The notes: generated by a model not told the origin, from the letters alone. A DNA stretch of 64,000 bases from Muribaculaceae bacterium (GCA_022509105.1 JAFLTV010000006.1:1-64000); one strand, 5' to 3'; counted from the first letter of the stretch, positions 29,592 to 41,344 are shown. Numbers and translations are program-made.

Positions 29592-30349
29592 GGTTGTTGT
29601 GCGGGGGTTAAGGGTGTGTGACGTGTGTATGCTCTGTAATCATCCTTCGGGATATCGTCTGCAAAAGGTTCTACAGGTGGATTATCAAAAGAGGGACGGA
29701 AAGTGATAAGTTTAATTTTTTTGCCCCTGGAGAGCCATTGGTCTTCATAGAATGTTTTGATGGCACTTTCCGGATCAGCTTTTCCGGAACCGTAAAGATC
29801 ATCAGTGGCAAGGATGACTTCGTAGCCGTTTTCCTCTACGAGTCTTTTAGTGTATTCATAGAGGAAAGGGGAATCTGTCTTCAAATGAATTATACCTCCC
29901 GGTTTCAAGATTTTTCCATAAAGACTCATGAATCTGCTTGAGGTCAATCTCTTTCTTGCTTTCTGCATCTGGGGGTCGGGGAAAGTAATCCATATTTCAT
30001 CAATTTCCCCCGGGGCGAAAAATTTATCGATATTTTCTATTTCAGCGCGTAGCAGAGTTGCATTGGGAATAGATTCCTTTTCAATCTGTTTAGCTCCCGA
30101 CCAGAGTCTTGCACCTTTTATATCCACTCCGATATAATTTGAATCGGGGTTAGACTTGGCAAGCGAAACCGTGTATTCTCCTTTACCGCAACCTAACTCA
30201 AGAACAATGGGTGAGCTCTTGCTGAAGATATTCTCATTCCATTTTCCTCTATGAGGAAATCCTTCATTTATAAGCTTCTCACGAGGATATTGCAACACAC
30301 AGTCCCATTCCTCGATTTCTGCAAATTTCTTCAGTTTGTTTTTGCCCAT
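29588..30349 (-). CDS. trmB: tRNA (guanine(46)-N7)-methyltransferase
   Basis: LELGCGKGEYTV, NYIGVDIKGARLW, ITFPDPQMQKARKR. Confidence 0.95.
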   Translation of the reverse strand: MGKNKLKKFAEIEEWDCVLQYPREKLINEGFPHRGKWNENIFSKSSPIVLELGCGKGEYTVSLAKSNPDSNYIGVDIKGARLWSGAKQIEKESIPNATLLRAEIENIDKFFAPGEIDEIWITFPDPQMQKARKRLTSSRFMSLYGKILKPGGIIHLKTDSPFLYEYTKRLVEENGYEVILATDDLYGSGKADPESAIKTFYEDQWLSRGKKIKLITFRPSFDNPPVEPFADDIPKDDYRAYTRHTPLTPAQQP

Positions 30350-30350
30350 G

Positions 30351-32840
30351 TCAACTGATTACAAGTATTTTTCCAACAGTGGAATAGCTTCCCGATTCAT
30401 TAGAGGGCGACACCAAAATATAATAAACGCCGCTTGAGACTCTGTTGAAATTAGTATCCGAGATATCCCAAAGAATGTCAAAGCCGGAAACTATACCCAA
30501 TTCCTTTACGAGATTTCCTCCTGAGTCAACAATCTTGACGAGTGAACCTTCGGGAATGTCGCAAATGGTGACATAGCCGGTATAATCCGGTCTCACCGGG
30601 TTCGGATATGCCTTTACATCTTCTTTTTCAGTGGAATATTGAGACACCGGCAAGAAATATTCTGCAAGTCCCCCGGCTGTTGATATCATCATGGAATTGG
30701 CTTCCGAATCGTAAGCTATAGAATAAACCACATCATCGGGCAAGTCGCTGTTGGAAGATGTGAACTCCATTATGATCTCCCTGCCATCCGATGAGGTGCA
30801 CAGAAGGCCGCCTCCATGTGTTGCAAACCATTTACGGCCCTGGTTGTCGGAAGCAATCCAATTGACCCTTACTCCTTCAAGAAGATAGTCGGCCAGGTTT
30901 GTGCCGTCATTTCGTGCCACCTTCACACGGTTCATCTGATAATTTTTATAGTTCAAAACTTGTGAAGGTATAAAATAGCACACTCCGTTAAGATGGGCCA
31001 CCCACACATAGCCTGTAGACGGATCTTCGTAAATATATTTTATCTGCCTGATTTCAATATTGTTGCCGTCTCCGTCTATATATTCCGTGAAATTATAAAC
31101 ATTGTCGTCGGAAGGGTCGACAGGTGTGCCGTTGGTATTAATCAGTAACAATTCGTCGTCATACGTGCTGGGAGTGAAAACAAGAAGGCCGTTTCCGGTT
31201 TTTAACAAAGGCCGGAGAATAGGAATGTTGGAGACGCTGACATTTTGATTCACTTCCAGATATTTAGGAGGCTTTATATTTGAGGCTGAAGTTGTGGCTC
31301 TGCGGTCTTCAGCTGTCCAACAATAAAGCTGGGGCTTATAATTATCTGCCTTGTCATAATCGGAATAAGCCATCCAAAGGTTTCCCTTTGCGTCGAAATA
31401 AGGATGTGAGAAATTAGCAAACTGGGGAAGTGTGCTATTTCTGGGTACAAGCGGATAAAACCAATCGTAAGCCGCAAACCTTTCGTTGGGACGAGACAAC
31501 ATTATCTTATCATCCGGATTGTTAAGATTCCATCGGAGAATGCCATGATGGGGGGAAGAGATATACACAAGGGATGGATTGTCAGGATCCACGGCTATGC
31601 CATTAGGCATCAGTGAAATATCAGATAATTCAGGCTCTAAATATGACGGGGAATAATTTGTCCAAAGATTATTTTTATGCCCGCTGAGCTGCATTGGAAT
31701 TCCCTGAAAAAGCGTTACTGTCACGGGGTTCATTCCATGATTCAATACAAGCAGACCTTTGTCGGGATGCTGGGCATAGCTTGAGGAATAAAAAACTGCC
31801 GGAGCATTGGGCATCATGAAATTTTTAACCAATTTCCATTCATCATTGGAAAATCTGAGGCCTGCCAGTCCTTTTCTTTTAAATCCTACCCACAGGTCGC
31901 TCATATTGTCTGAACCGGCTGCCGAGTCTACATAACCATCCGGTTTGGAAAGTTGAGAAAAAGATGAATCCCAGTTTATCTGATATAACTTAGAGTCGGT
32001 TGAGGCCACAACGCCGTTAGAATTATATTCCACGTTATAAACCGGGCCGCTCAGATCTCTGATCACATTTGCGTTGTCTCCCTCTATTGAAATAATTTTC
32101 AGCTTATTTCTTAATCCGTTGTAATATTTCAACACCAGATATTTGTCGCTCAAAGGATACAGTCCCTCCAACGACATGTCGTCATAGCTTACAGGGTCGT
32201 TGACCAATTCCATGACAGAGTAGTCTTCTATATTGAAACGGTTATCCTTTACGGCCGCTTTTTTTAATTGATTGTCATGTATCACAATATAATTATCCCC
32301 AAGCCTTACGAAAGACTTTAATGGCTCATCATATATACGGCTTTCGGCAATTTCTCCTTTTTTGTCATTGACAGAAACATACCCGAAGTCTGTTGCCAGG
32401 TACAGGCGGTCGTTGTCAGGATCAATAGAAAGGCCGTTGACGGCTTTTGAAAAGCTCATTGAGGCCATTTCGTAATATGGAATCCTCGTCACATTACCGT
32501 TGTTGTGCAAGAGGTCTATTTTTCCATCGTTTAATAATACTGCAAGGTAACCTTTTTTGGGATTATAGATGACATCGTTCACAAGATTGCCCGAAAGAAG
32601 GTTATCGGTGGAAAGAGAGATTATTTCCTCTCCCGATTTATCATATCTGAAAAGAGCAAAATATGTGTTGTTATAATCATTTATTGCCATATTTCGCGAT
32701 GTGAAATAGACATAGCCGGGAGTCTCAATCACATGGCTCACCTCCTCATCAAACGTGGGGTGCATTTTCCAGTTTCCGTCGGCCATAACAGCCTGTATCC
32801 CGGTTATAGCTGCGAGTAATATAAAAATGATTCTTTTCAT
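30351..32840 (-). CDS. beta-propeller exported protein with T9SS-type C-terminal domain, PorZ-like
   Basis: Signal peptide, multiple propeller repeats, C-terminal KAYPNPVRPDYTGYVTICDIPEGS...SSGVYYILVSPSNESGSYSTVGKILVIS. Confidence 0.7.
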   Translation of the reverse strand: MKRIIFILLAAITGIQAVMADGNWKMHPTFDEEVSHVIETPGYVYFTSRNMAINDYNNTYFALFRYDKSGEEIISLSTDNLLSGNLVNDVIYNPKKGYLAVLLNDGKIDLLHNNGNVTRIPYYEMASMSFSKAVNGLSIDPDNDRLYLATDFGYVSVNDKKGEIAESRIYDEPLKSFVRLGDNYIVIHDNQLKKAAVKDNRFNIEDYSVMELVNDPVSYDDMSLEGLYPLSDKYLVLKYYNGLRNKLKIISIEGDNANVIRDLSGPVYNVEYNSNGVVASTDSKLYQINWDSSFSQLSKPDGYVDSAAGSDNMSDLWVGFKRKGLAGLRFSNDEWKLVKNFMMPNAPAVFYSSSYAQHPDKGLLVLNHGMNPVTVTLFQGIPMQLSGHKNNLWTNYSPSYLEPELSDISLMPNGIAVDPDNPSLVYISSPHHGILRWNLNNPDDKIMLSRPNERFAAYDWFYPLVPRNSTLPQFANFSHPYFDAKGNLWMAYSDYDKADNYKPQLYCWTAEDRRATTSASNIKPPKYLEVNQNVSVSNIPILRPLLKTGNGLLVFTPSTYDDELLLINTNGTPVDPSDDNVYNFTEYIDGDGNNIEIRQIKYIYEDPSTGYVWVAHLNGVCYFIPSQVLNYKNYQMNRVKVARNDGTNLADYLLEGVRVNWIASDNQGRKWFATHGGGLLCTSSDGREIIMEFTSSNSDLPDDVVYSIAYDSEANSMMISTAGGLAEYFLPVSQYSTEKEDVKAYPNPVRPDYTGYVTICDIPEGSLVKIVDSGGNLVKELGIVSGFDILWDISDTNFNRVSSGVYYILVSPSNESGSYSTVGKILVIS

Positions 32841-32874
32841 ATTTAGGAAAGGACTTTTTTCAAACTTTACTATA

Positions 32875-33468
32875 TCACTTATTTGTCACAAAGAATTCAG
32901 AGAGCTTTTTCATGGCTCTCCCTCTGTGGGAAATTTTATTTTTGTCTTCGGGCTTCATTTGAGCGAAGGATAGGGAAGAATCTTCGGGAATAAAGACAGG
33001 GTCGTAACCGAACCCGGAATTTCCGGACAGGGTTTCCGCAATAGTACCTTTCACTTCCCCCTCAAACAAATATTCCTTGCCATTAAAAATCAAAGCGACA
33101 ACAGTCACAAACTTCGCTTTCCGGTTTGTAACGGTCTCCAGGTTTTTAAGCAGCAATTCGATGTTATCGGCCGGCGAGCAATGTTCTCCGGCATATCGGG
33201 CGCTATAAACTCCGGGAGCACCGTTCAACGCTTCCACCATCAGCCCGGTGTCGTCTGCAAAACAATCATAGCCATATTTTTCTTTCACCCAGGCTGCTTT
33301 TATCATCGCGTTGCCTTCAAGCGTGTCGGCTGTTTCAGGGATGTCGTCATGACATCCGATATCTGAAAGGGAAAGGATTTTCACGCAGCCATCAAGAATG
33401 GCGCGTGCTTCTTCGAGTTTATGGGGATTGTTAGTTGCGAAAACTATTTCCGGAAGTCTGTTTTTCAT
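32875..33468 (-). CDS. rdgB: RdgB/HAM1 non-canonical purine NTP pyrophosphatase
   Basis: [50 protein letters not shown]. Confidence 0.96.
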   Translation of the reverse strand: MKNRLPEIVFATNNPHKLEEARAILDGCVKILSLSDIGCHDDIPETADTLEGNAMIKAAWVKEKYGYDCFADDTGLMVEALNGAPGVYSARYAGEHCSPADNIELLLKNLETVTNRKAKFVTVVALIFNGKEYLFEGEVKGTIAETLSGNSGFGYDPVFIPEDSSLSFAQMKPEDKNKISHRGRAMKKLSEFFVTNK

Positions 33469-33488
33469 TATTTATTAAACGAAAATGA

Positions 33489-33515
33489 AGGGTTTATTAT
33501 TATGAAATAAACCCT
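33489..33515 (-). terminator. hairpin downstream of leuS
   Basis: AGGGTTTATT/AATAAACCCT inverted repeat. Confidence 0.55.
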
Positions 33516-33577
33516 ACATCTGATATTGTAATTTTGCTGATATAATAATACAAATAATATCTCTGAGAAGGGGATTG

Positions 33578-36364
33578 TCAGATAACGATATTAACAATTC
33601 TGCCCGGCACAACTATCACCTTCTTTGGCGATTGCCCGTTAAGCCATTTTGCAGCCTCGGGAGCTTCTAATGCGGCTTTTTCAACGTCTTCTTTAGAAGC
33701 ATCGGCAGGAATTTCAAGCATAAACCTTGTTTTACCATTGAAGCTAACCGGGTATTTAACAGAATCTTCCTTGAGATATTTCTCGTCGTATGCAGGCCAT
33801 TCCGCGTCTGCCACTGTTCCTTCATTGCCGAGACGGTGCCAGAATTCTTCTGCTATATGTGGCGCAAACGGAGCTATAAGCCGGGTGAAAATATCCATTG
33901 TCGCCGCGTTCGCTGATTTTTGGGCTGTCAATTCATTGAGAGCCACCATAAAAGCAGCCACCGACGTATTGAAAGAGAAGTTCTCGATATCCTGAGTTAT
34001 CTTCTTGATAAGCTTATGCATTGTCTTAAGCTCCTGGGGAGTCATTTCTTTATTACCCTCTACAACAGCCGCGTTAAAATGGCCCCAAAGTTTCTTCAAG
34101 AATCGGTTAGACCCGTCGATACCGTTGGTGTCCCAAGGTTTCGATTGTTCGAGCGGCCCCAGGAACATTTCATAAAGACGGAGAGTGTCGGCTCCATATT
34201 TTTCTACTATGTCATCAGGATTAACCACATTAAACATAGATTTCGACATCTTCTCCACAGCATAGCCACACACGTATTTATCACCGTCTTCAAGTATGAA
34301 TTCTGCGGTTTCATATTCCGGACGCCATTTTTTGAAGCCTTCCGTGTCAAGTATATCGTTAGACAAGAGGTTGATATCCACCCGGATCGGAGTGGTTTCG
34401 TATTTGTCTTTCAATCCCTTGCTCACGAAAGTGTTGGTGTCTTTGATGCGATACACAAAATTACTCCGGCCCTGAATCATGCCTTGATTCACAAGCTTTT
34501 TGTAAGGTTCGGGTTTCTCTACGATTCCAAGGTCATAAAGGAATTTATTCCAGAATCTGGAGTAAATAAGATGCCCCGTAGCGTGTTCGGCGCCACCCAC
34601 ATAAAGATCCACATCCTGCCAATAGTTGTCGGCCTCTTTGCTCACCAACGCATTCGGATTGTGAGGATCCATATAACGGAGATAGTAGGCGCTTGAGCCT
34701 GCAAAACCGGGCATTGTGCAAAGTTCGATAGGATATCCCTCATCTGTTTTCCAGTTTTTAGCGCGTCCCAATGGAGGTTCGCCGTTTGATGTCGGTAGAT
34801 AGGAATCTACTTCAGGTAGCTGAAGCGGCAATTGAGATTCATCCATGGGATAAGCTATCCCGTTTTTATAATAGATGGGGAAAGGCTCGCCCCAATAACG
34901 CTGGCGTGAGAAAATAGCATCACGAAGGCGATAGTTCACTTTCACTTTTCCGATGCCTTCATCTTCAATGAATTTCTTTGTCTTTTCAATAGCCTCTTTC
35001 ACGGTCAGGCCGTCAAGGGAGAGCTTGTCGTTAGAGGAATTCATCATTTTTCCCTCTTTGGCATCGAAGCTCTCTTCCGATACATCAGCACCTTCAATAA
35101 GCGGAATTATTGGAAGACCGAATTTTTTAGCGAAAGCATAGTCTCGGGAATCGTGAGCGGGCACAGCCATGATAGCTCCTGTTCCATATCCTGCCAATAC
35201 ATAATCGCTGATCCAGACAGGTATCTCTTTACCGGAAATAGGATTCAGAGCATAACTGCCTGTGAAAACTCCACTGACTTTCTTGTCAATCTGACGTTCC
35301 CGTTCTGTTTTTTTAGCCACAAGTTCGAGATAATCGTCAACTTCTTTTCTGTGTTCGGGAGTCACAAGTTTCTCTACATATTCCGATTCGGGTGCAAGCA
35401 CCATGAAAGTGACTCCAAAAGAAGTGTCAGGACGTGTGGTGAAGATATCGAGCTGCAGATCTTTGCCCACAACCGGGAATTTCATTTCAGCACCTTCGCT
35501 TCTTCCGATCCAGTTTTTCTGTGTTTCCTTCAAAGAATCCGACCAATTCAGGTCATTTAATCCGTCGAGCAATCTTTGCGCATAAGCTGAAACCCGGAGG
35601 AGCCATTGGGTCATCACTTTTTGTTCCACCGGATAACCGCCTCTGACACTGAGTCCTTCGCTCACTTCGTCATTAGCCAGAACTGTTCCGAGAGCCTCAC
35701 ACCAATTGACCATACTTTCTCCCTGATAAGCTATGCGATAATTCATAAGAATATCAGCCTTTTCCTTTTCGGAGAAATTTTTCCATTCTTCAGCAGTGAA
35801 AGAAAGGGGTTTGGTTTCAGCGGCATGAATTCCTTCGGTGCCTTTTTCTTCAAAATGCCTTATAAGCTCTGAAATTGGCATGGCTTTGTTTAATTCAGTG
35901 TTATAATAGGAATTAAACATTTGAAGGAATGCCCATTGAGTCCATTTATAGTAAGAGGGGTCACAAGTTCTGACCTCTCGGTTCCAATCGAAAGAGAATC
36001 CGATTTTATCGAGTTGAGCACGATATCTGGCAATATTCTCAAGAGTGGTTTTTTCCGGATGTTGGCCGGTCTGAATAGCATATTGTTCCGCCGGAAGTCC
36101 GTATGCGTCGTAACCCATTGGATGCAACACATTAAACCCTTGCTGACGTTTATAGCGCGAATAGATATCGCTTGCTATATAGCCGAGTGGGTGTCCCACA
36201 TGCAAGCCTGCCCCCGACGGGTAAGGAAACATGTCGAGAACATAAAATTTCGGTTTTGAAGGATCTTCGGTTACTTTATAAATGTTGGCTTCTTTCCAGA
36301 AATTTTGCCAACGTTTTTCAATTTCCTTATGATTGTAGGGATTTTCTTGAATATTATTAGCCAT
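33578..36364 (-). CDS. leuS: leucyl-tRNA synthetase
   Basis: [18 protein letters not shown] (HIGH), [11 protein letters not shown] (KMSKS). Confidence 0.98.
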   Translation of the reverse strand: MANNIQENPYNHKEIEKRWQNFWKEANIYKVTEDPSKPKFYVLDMFPYPSGAGLHVGHPLGYIASDIYSRYKRQQGFNVLHPMGYDAYGLPAEQYAIQTGQHPEKTTLENIARYRAQLDKIGFSFDWNREVRTCDPSYYKWTQWAFLQMFNSYYNTELNKAMPISELIRHFEEKGTEGIHAAETKPLSFTAEEWKNFSEKEKADILMNYRIAYQGESMVNWCEALGTVLANDEVSEGLSVRGGYPVEQKVMTQWLLRVSAYAQRLLDGLNDLNWSDSLKETQKNWIGRSEGAEMKFPVVGKDLQLDIFTTRPDTSFGVTFMVLAPESEYVEKLVTPEHRKEVDDYLELVAKKTERERQIDKKVSGVFTGSYALNPISGKEIPVWISDYVLAGYGTGAIMAVPAHDSRDYAFAKKFGLPIIPLIEGADVSEESFDAKEGKMMNSSNDKLSLDGLTVKEAIEKTKKFIEDEGIGKVKVNYRLRDAIFSRQRYWGEPFPIYYKNGIAYPMDESQLPLQLPEVDSYLPTSNGEPPLGRAKNWKTDEGYPIELCTMPGFAGSSAYYLRYMDPHNPNALVSKEADNYWQDVDLYVGGAEHATGHLIYSRFWNKFLYDLGIVEKPEPYKKLVNQGMIQGRSNFVYRIKDTNTFVSKGLKDKYETTPIRVDINLLSNDILDTEGFKKWRPEYETAEFILEDGDKYVCGYAVEKMSKSMFNVVNPDDIVEKYGADTLRLYEMFLGPLEQSKPWDTNGIDGSNRFLKKLWGHFNAAVVEGNKEMTPQELKTMHKLIKKITQDIENFSFNTSVAAFMVALNELTAQKSANAATMDIFTRLIAPFAPHIAEEFWHRLGNEGTVADAEWPAYDEKYLKEDSVKYPVSFNGKTRFMLEIPADASKEDVEKAALEAPEAAKWLNGQSPKKVIVVPGRIVNIVI

Positions 36365-36372
36365 GATAATGA

Positions 36373-37809
36373 TCAACCTTTAAGTCTGTGTTTTTTAATT
36401 CGAAGGTCAAGGGTGCCTGACGGCATTCCGTTATCTATTATTTGTTCTATGTTGGTTCTTAGCCTATGATTTCCTGATTCAAGGATTTTGACTTTTTGAC
36501 GCAGTCTGAAATAAGCTCCGCAAAGGAAAATGAGAATAATCGCCAATGCATAAACCAAAGTCACGGCTGTTTTCCTCATTGCGATATTTTCCTCGCGTTG
36601 TTTCTCCGCCTCCATATTTTCCTGAGCAATAATCTTGTTGACATTATTTCTCAACTCCAGTTCCTTGAAAGTGGCCGCCCTTCTTTCCCGCATATCGTCG
36701 ATATACATGTATGTGAATTTTCGGAGGGCATCAAGTTCATTCTTAGAATCACCGGTTTCACGGTAAGACCAAGCAAGTATGCCGTTAAGTTCCATTTTGC
36801 GGAAATCACTGATGCCGGGTTTGGCAAGAGCCTTATTTATTTCAGGAATAGCTTTTGCAAATTGACCCGTTCCAACGTAATAGTAAGAATTTACGAGATT
36901 CCCTTCCCCGAATTCTTCTTGAATTCTTTCATTTGAGGCTGCGAGCTGTTTGCATTTTTGATAAGCATCCTTGATTTCCTGAGGTGTGAGCCCCCGGAAG
37001 TTGCGAAGCATGCGCCGATAGCTGACATAATAGAAATAGTCGAGATCGGGAATCTGTCTGCCGGCCTTTTCTGCATGCTGTTTCATTATATCCAGCTGCT
37101 TGATAAGCTCGCGGTCGGTCTCTATAGCGAGCTTGTAATCGCGTTTTCGGGTATAATAAATAGCGGCAGTGGTGTAATATAGATTTTTTATGGCGTGATC
37201 TTTTTCCGGAAGTTTTTTCACCAGATCTCCCAGCCGCATGATATAATCAAGATACATGGGGCCTTGGGAATTAGTGCCCAAATAAACCAACGCCCTGTAG
37301 ATGTTTTGAATTTCCTGGTAAGGGTCGAGCCCTACGTTAAGGCTTGACTTTTTTAATGCCAGAATCTCATCCTGAATATTCAGGTCTTTATTATTTTCTG
37401 CTTCCACCTTTGCTTGTTCCATATTCAGCACCGTCGTAGCAGTTTTTCGGTCGTTATCTTCAGGGATGCCTTCCGAGATTTCTATAAGTCGGGCAAGATC
37501 GCCGGTATCGTCGGTAGTTGTCACCAATTCATTAATCAGCTGGCCCAAGACTTCTTTGTTGTCTGTGCGTTGAGCCAGGGCTATGATCTGGCCTCTCACA
37601 GGTGCCTGCTGTTTTTTGTCGCTAAGATTGTAGACATCAAGGAGAATATTAATACTGTCGGAGGGGGTTGTTGCATGAATCAAAGCTTTTGCCCGATTAT
37701 CAGCGTCAGTCTGACTGACCTCATAGTTAGCATGCAGCAAAAGGGGAGCAAAAAGGGTAAAAATGACGCTCAACCCTAAGGAGATGGGGGAAAATCGTTT
37801 AATTGTCAT
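36373..37809 (-). CDS. exported TPR/helical-repeat protein with one C-terminal TM and a short coiled-coil tail; no kinase domain
   Basis: Signal peptide [17 protein letters not shown]; helical repeats; [23 protein letters not shown]; ends about 50 aa after the TM. Confidence 0.6.
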   Translation of the reverse strand: MTIKRFSPISLGLSVIFTLFAPLLLHANYEVSQTDADNRAKALIHATTPSDSINILLDVYNLSDKKQQAPVRGQIIALAQRTDNKEVLGQLINELVTTTDDTGDLARLIEISEGIPEDNDRKTATTVLNMEQAKVEAENNKDLNIQDEILALKKSSLNVGLDPYQEIQNIYRALVYLGTNSQGPMYLDYIMRLGDLVKKLPEKDHAIKNLYYTTAAIYYTRKRDYKLAIETDRELIKQLDIMKQHAEKAGRQIPDLDYFYYVSYRRMLRNFRGLTPQEIKDAYQKCKQLAASNERIQEEFGEGNLVNSYYYVGTGQFAKAIPEINKALAKPGISDFRKMELNGILAWSYRETGDSKNELDALRKFTYMYIDDMRERRAATFKELELRNNVNKIIAQENMEAEKQREENIAMRKTAVTLVYALAIILIFLCGAYFRLRQKVKILESGNHRLRTNIEQIIDNGMPSGTLDLRIKKHRLKG

Positions 37810-37900
37810 AGATGCGGCATTGCCGGCCTTGTGATATAAAAATAGGGGCGACAACTTTATTATTATGCAAATATATCCCAAAATATTGAAATTTCAAAGA

Positions 37901-37929
37901 GTTGAGACCCTTTATTTAAGGGCCTCAAC
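37901..37929 (-). terminator. hairpin downstream of the RSH gene
   Basis: GTTGAGGCCCT/AGGGTCTCAAC, wobble polarity fits the minus strand. Confidence 0.6.
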
Positions 37930-37970
37930 CTCAAATTTCACAAAAAAGTGCGGTCCGGATAAAGAAATTT

Positions 37971-39845
37971 TCAGTCAATTTTTCTTTTGACTTCATCCAC
38001 GCCATCGATAGAAGAGATCGATTTCATGATTGTTTCAAGCTCTGAGAAAGAATGCACTCCGAAACTGATTTCTATTGAAGCGATGTAGTCCTTGCAACTT
38101 GACATATAGGAAGTCATGTTGAGGTTTAAGCGTTTGGAGATACAATCGGCGATATCTACAAACAGGTGCACTCTGTCGATGGCTTTAATGGAAACAGTGA
38201 CAGGGTAGAGGGTACCGTCAGGTTCAAAGTCGACACTCTCAATCTGGTCTCCTCTTTGGGCTGCCAGTCTTATGGCTATCGGGCAGTCGCGTTTATGTAT
38301 GGTCAGAGATTCGTCGTCTTCCCTGAACCCGATAACCTCTTCCCCGGGAATCGGATGGCAGAATCCACACCGGTTGAACTCGGGCTTCGGGATATTGCCA
38401 AGATAAGTCTGAATAGCATTCCGAGCCTTGTAGGTGACAACGGCCTCAAGCCGGTCGAGGGAAGGAGTGACATCAGGGTCGGTAAAGATCTCCACGACAT
38501 CCCCTCTTTGCAGAGGATCTTTCACGGAAGCCAGAAATCCGTTGATTCGGGCATATTTGGCATGGTCGCCGATTTCGGTGGAAATTTCATAAGCGAAATC
38601 CAACACTGACGCTTTCTGAGGCAACAATATCGTCTTGCGATGGGGAGTGAAGACCATGATGTCGTCGTTATAGAAAGTGGCTGTGACTTTTTCCATGAAA
38701 TCAATTCCCACCTCATGCTTGCCGATATCTCGCAAGACATTCCGGAATTTATGCAGCCATCTCTCGATATATTCCTGAGACTGGCGAGTTTCAAGACCCC
38801 GATGGGAGTCTTCCGCCATTCTTTCACTATTGATATGCACTTCCTGCCATCGTCCGAAATCTGCAAGGAGTTTCACATGAAGGCTCTGATATCCATTCTC
38901 TTTCGGAGAGTCGATATAATTAGAGAGGCCTCCCGGTTTCTCTTTAAAGCTGTCGGTTAGAATGGAATATATTTTTAAGGCTGTTTCTTTCTCATCAGAA
39001 TCATCGGGGACTTTGAAAATAATCTCAGTGAAATGGCGATATTTCAGATGATTGAAATCATCTCCATAACGGTTCATTTTTCTCCAGATGCTGTAAGGGG
39101 CGCGGTATTCCACTGCCACGGAGGCTTCTATACCAGATTCCACAAGAGTTGCCTCTACCTGACGGCGAAACCTTTCAAGACGCTCTTTCTGTTGCTTGCG
39201 GTCTATTTCAATCAACCTGGTGATCTCCTTATAATCATGCGGACAACGGAAACGGAAGCTTAGATTTTCCAATTCGGTTTTCACATAATAAAGCCCGAGC
39301 CGATTGGCCAAAGGAGCATAGAAATAGTCTGTTTCCCCGGCTATTTTCATCTGTTTGTCAGACTTCATGGAGGAAAGTGTACGCATATTGTGAAGACGGT
39401 CGGCGAGCTTTACAAAAATCGGCCTGATATCACGTTGCATCGAGTTGAGCATCTGTTTGAAATTATCCACCTGTTTAGTGGTGGCATATTGCTTCTTTTC
39501 AGGCTTTGTAAGCACCTTCACAAGATAGGCTACGTCATCGCCGAAACGCGCTTCTATCTCTTCAATAGAGTGAGGAGTGTCTTCAACCACATCATGCAGG
39601 AATGCCGCTATAACTGAGTTCACGTCAAGCCTGAGCTCTCCCGCCGCGATGGTGGCAACCGCGATCGGATGAAGGATATAGGGTTCGCCCGTTTTCCTAA
39701 ATTGGCTGGAATGAGCCTCTTTAGCTAACTCAAAAGCATCTTTGAGCCGGACCATGTCGGCATCTGAAACTCTGGGTTTCATGCTGTCGAATACTCTTTG
39801 TGCTTTCTCTGCTATTATAGCATCATAGTCTTGTGTGGTTTCCAT
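37971..39845 (-). CDS. RelA/SpoT homologue (HD hydrolase, synthetase-like region, TGS, ACT)
   Basis: FLHDVVEDT, KLADRLHNMRTL; PKENGYQSLHVK; VFTPHRKTILLPQKASVLDFAYEI (TGS). Confidence 0.93.
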   Translation of the reverse strand: METTQDYDAIIAEKAQRVFDSMKPRVSDADMVRLKDAFELAKEAHSSQFRKTGEPYILHPIAVATIAAGELRLDVNSVIAAFLHDVVEDTPHSIEEIEARFGDDVAYLVKVLTKPEKKQYATTKQVDNFKQMLNSMQRDIRPIFVKLADRLHNMRTLSSMKSDKQMKIAGETDYFYAPLANRLGLYYVKTELENLSFRFRCPHDYKEITRLIEIDRKQQKERLERFRRQVEATLVESGIEASVAVEYRAPYSIWRKMNRYGDDFNHLKYRHFTEIIFKVPDDSDEKETALKIYSILTDSFKEKPGGLSNYIDSPKENGYQSLHVKLLADFGRWQEVHINSERMAEDSHRGLETRQSQEYIERWLHKFRNVLRDIGKHEVGIDFMEKVTATFYNDDIMVFTPHRKTILLPQKASVLDFAYEISTEIGDHAKYARINGFLASVKDPLQRGDVVEIFTDPDVTPSLDRLEAVVTYKARNAIQTYLGNIPKPEFNRCGFCHPIPGEEVIGFREDDESLTIHKRDCPIAIRLAAQRGDQIESVDFEPDGTLYPVTVSIKAIDRVHLFVDIADCISKRLNLNMTSYMSSCKDYIASIEISFGVHSFSELETIMKSISSIDGVDEVKRKID

Positions 39846-39869
39846 AGATTAAGTTTTTTCTAAAGAGAA

Positions 39870-41240
39870 TCATTCGAGGAATTTGGCAGCCAATATAACT
39901 CCGATTAATAATGGCGCCATATATTTAATAATCAGGATAACGTAGTTTGCAGCCCTGTTATTGGTTTTGCCATTATTTGTCAGCTGTTTTTTCATAAAGG
40001 ATTTGGGTATGATCCAGCCGAGAAATATACACGACAAAATGGCCGCAGTCGGTAGCATAAGGTTAGTTGCCAGGTTGTCAAGAAAATCGAAAATGTTTTG
40101 CCCCAGTATCTTTATATGGGAAAGCACACCCTGGGAGAGCGAGCACAGCGAACTTAACGCTATAAGGGGCAACATCACGATCAATGTTGATTTTTTTCTG
40201 GAAAATGAAAATTGCCTGCTCACAAATGCTGTCGAGACTTCGGCCAAGGATATTGTGGAAGTTAATGCCGCCACCAACAGCAACAGAAAGAAAAGGGTAG
40301 ACCATAATCTTGTCAGGGGCATGGAGGCGAATATTTCCGGGAGGGTTACAAAGACAAGAGTGGCTCCTTCAAGCGATTCTCCGTCAAGCCCAAATGTCAT
40401 GACAGCCGGGAAAATGATCATTCCCATCAGCAATGCCACAACCAAATCCAGGGAGGAAACCGTAAAGGCCGTCCCCACAAGGTTGGTTTTCTTGGGATAA
40501 TAAGCCGAGTAGGTGATAAGAATGCCCATCCCGAGAGAAAGGGAGAAGAAAGCTTGTCCCAAGGCATTGATGACTGTTGTTGGTGTTATTTTTGAAAAAT
40601 CGGGATTGAAAAAATATGCGAGTCCTTCCGAGGCTTTAGGAAGCGACAGGGCTGCAATACAGAAAAAGACAAGCAGAACGAAAAGGGCCGGCATCAGAAT
40701 GTTGCTGAATTTTTCAATCCCTTTCTCTACTCCTTTCAATAATACGAGGATATTTATCGCGATAATTGCATAAGTAGCAAGAAGTGGCTCCCAGCTACCG
40801 GAAATATATTCAGCCATCCGGCTTCGGAAAGAGGTTTCCAAAGCCTCGTTTCCGGCTGAAAGAGGGGTTGTATATAATGCGCCGGTTAATGATTGCCATA
40901 GATATTCCAATGTCCAACCGGCCACAACAAGATAAAAAGACAATATCAGATAAGAGGCGAGGATGGCTATAAGGCCCGTAACCCACCATTTTTTTCGTGG
41001 TGCAAGTTTTTTGAAAGCTCCCATCGCGTCCCTGCCTGTGCCTCGGCCTAAAGAAAATTCCGCAAGCATCACAGGAATGCCCAGCAAGACAACACAAACT
41101 ATATAGATCAATAGGAAGGCGGCGCCTCCATTGGCTTGGGCTTCAGCCGGAAATCTCCACACGTTACCAAGGCCCACTGCCGACCCTACGGTTGCCGCTA
41201 TGAGGCCTATTCTGCTACCGAACTGAGTTTTCCCTGCCAT
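39870..41240 (-). CDS. sodium-dependent transporter, NSS family
   Basis: GLIAATVGSAVGLGNVWRFPAEAQANGGAAFLLIY. Confidence 0.95.
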   Translation of the reverse strand: MAGKTQFGSRIGLIAATVGSAVGLGNVWRFPAEAQANGGAAFLLIYIVCVVLLGIPVMLAEFSLGRGTGRDAMGAFKKLAPRKKWWVTGLIAILASYLILSFYLVVAGWTLEYLWQSLTGALYTTPLSAGNEALETSFRSRMAEYISGSWEPLLATYAIIAINILVLLKGVEKGIEKFSNILMPALFVLLVFFCIAALSLPKASEGLAYFFNPDFSKITPTTVINALGQAFFSLSLGMGILITYSAYYPKKTNLVGTAFTVSSLDLVVALLMGMIIFPAVMTFGLDGESLEGATLVFVTLPEIFASMPLTRLWSTLFFLLLLVAALTSTISLAEVSTAFVSRQFSFSRKKSTLIVMLPLIALSSLCSLSQGVLSHIKILGQNIFDFLDNLATNLMLPTAAILSCIFLGWIIPKSFMKKQLTNNGKTNNRAANYVILIIKYMAPLLIGVILAAKFLE

Positions 41241-41344
41241 TTCGCAAAGTTAAGAAATTTCAGTTATCTCCTTTTGCCAAATTTATTAAAAAATATGGAT
41301 TGAAGACTATAATTTGCTAATTTTGCATTCTAAATTTTGTCATC

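Noticed and set aside
33920-34696. 258-aa plus-strand ORF opposite leuS
   Set aside because: Antisense shadow of leuS with low-complexity-like composition and no domain signal.
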